From the NCBI GenBank assembly GCA_025201765.1, contig MU623672.1, positions 1-19,289 of the forward strand: 19,289 bases of DNA. The letters run 5' to 3'. This DNA comes from Daldinia sp. FL1419. Taxonomy: Eukaryota; Ascomycota; Sordariomycetes; Xylariales; Hypoxylaceae. The notes below the pieces were generated by a model, which saw only the letters and a list, made by a program, of their open reading frames with translations, was not told the origin of the DNA and did not search any database. Numbering within the stretch: the first letter of the stretch is position 1; the number at the start of each line of letters is the position of its first letter. The position numbers and the translations under genes were made by a program. Of the stretch, positions 18,765 through 19,289 are shown one piece after another.

Positions 18765-19289
18765 TAATAAATATTATAAATCTATATTATAAATAAATTC
18801 ATAAATAATTTTTAAAGATTTATAAAATCATTTATTAATATATTGTCTTATAATTTCCTATATTATAATATAAGGTAAATAAATAATAAGGATTAATTTT
18901 AATTAATATTAAAGTTGAGTAGAATTAGTAAAAACTAATAAATATTATAAATCTATATTATAAATAAAGTTATAAATAACATTTAAAAATTTATAAAATT
19001 ATTTATTAATATATTGTTTTATAATTTCCTATACTATAATATAAGGTAAATAAATTAAATGAAATTAATAAAAATTAATAAACATTATAAATCTATATTA
19101 TAAATAAAATCATAAATAATATTTAAAGATTTATAAAACTATTTATTAATATATTATCTTACAATTTCCTATATTATAATATAAAATAAATAAATAATAA
19201 GGATTAATCCTAATTAATATCAAAATTAAACAAAATCAATAAAATATAATAAATATTATAAATTTATATTATAAATATATTTATAAATA
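18765..19289 (+). repeat. Satellite-like tandem repeat (171/140 bp), cut by the window end
   Basis: The segment TAATAAATATTATAAATCTA with close variants starts at 18765, 18936, 19076 and 19247, giving spacings of 171, 140 and 171 bp. Each unit also contains TTTATTAATATATTGTCTTATAATTTCCTATATTATAATATAAG-like sequence. The 140-bp unit lacks about 31 bp around AATAAGGATTAATTTTAATTAA present in the 171-bp units. No coding frame. Confidence 0.75.

Noticed and set aside
1..19289. Mitochondrial DNA with GC clusters
   Set aside because: High AT and isolated GC hairpins recall yeast mtDNA, but no rRNA, tRNA, cox, cob or atp genes are present, and there are LTRs, a gag and strand-specific transition damage typical of nuclear repeats.
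16526..19289. CRISPR-like array
   Set aside because: Repeat units are 108-171 bp and nearly identical throughout, with no short repeat plus unique spacer pattern and no cas genes.

Overview
The window is almost pure AT (very few CpA/TpG steps outside a handful of islands) and holds no intact protein gene and no ordinary RNA gene. It looks like a nuclear AT-rich, transposon-filled block of a filamentous ascomycete fungus in which repeats were destroyed by repeat-induced point mutation (RIP, C-to-T mainly at CpA). The case rests on three things. Repeat copies differ almost only by C-to-T or by G-to-A. The gag reading frame is interrupted almost only by TAA/TAG. CpA/TpG is depleted while some CpG survives. 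The species cannot be named from the sequence.

Layout. 1-1425: mutated AT-rich flank. 1430-7291: one LTR retrotransposon with two 395-bp LTRs (1430-1824 and 6897-7291), flanked by the 4-bp direct repeat ATAT. Just inside the 5' LTR is a primer-binding site whose match to a tRNA appears to continue across a whole antisense tRNA-like sequence. It is followed by a degenerate gag (2339-3897; coiled-coil heptads, Pro/Gln-rich linker, capsid-like domain, ruined zinc knuckle), a possible protease remnant in another frame, a less mutated segment (4640-5440), and an unrecognised degenerate 3' reading frame (6206-6745). I saw no reverse transcriptase or integrase motif, and the space after gag is short for them, so the element is probably non-autonomous or internally deleted.

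7292-7825: spacer with a small CpG-rich double-hairpin island. 7826-10274: a cluster of further solo and truncated copies of the same LTR in both orientations. One forward copy has an expanded 13-bp tandem repeat. The last inverted copy stops exactly at a Helitron-like 3' terminus (10275-10310, minus strand). 10311-16525 and 17070-18764: mutated AT-rich DNA in alternating C-poor and G-poor blocks without recognisable genes. 16526-17069: tandem repeat of about 110 bp. 18765-19289: satellite-like repeat with 171/140/171-bp spacing running off the window end.

Nothing here works as a gene system today. The interest lies in the fossil record of the element (LTR, tRNA-derived primer region, gag, unknown 3' ORF), the strand-specific mutation of its LTR copies, and the few islands that escaped mutation.
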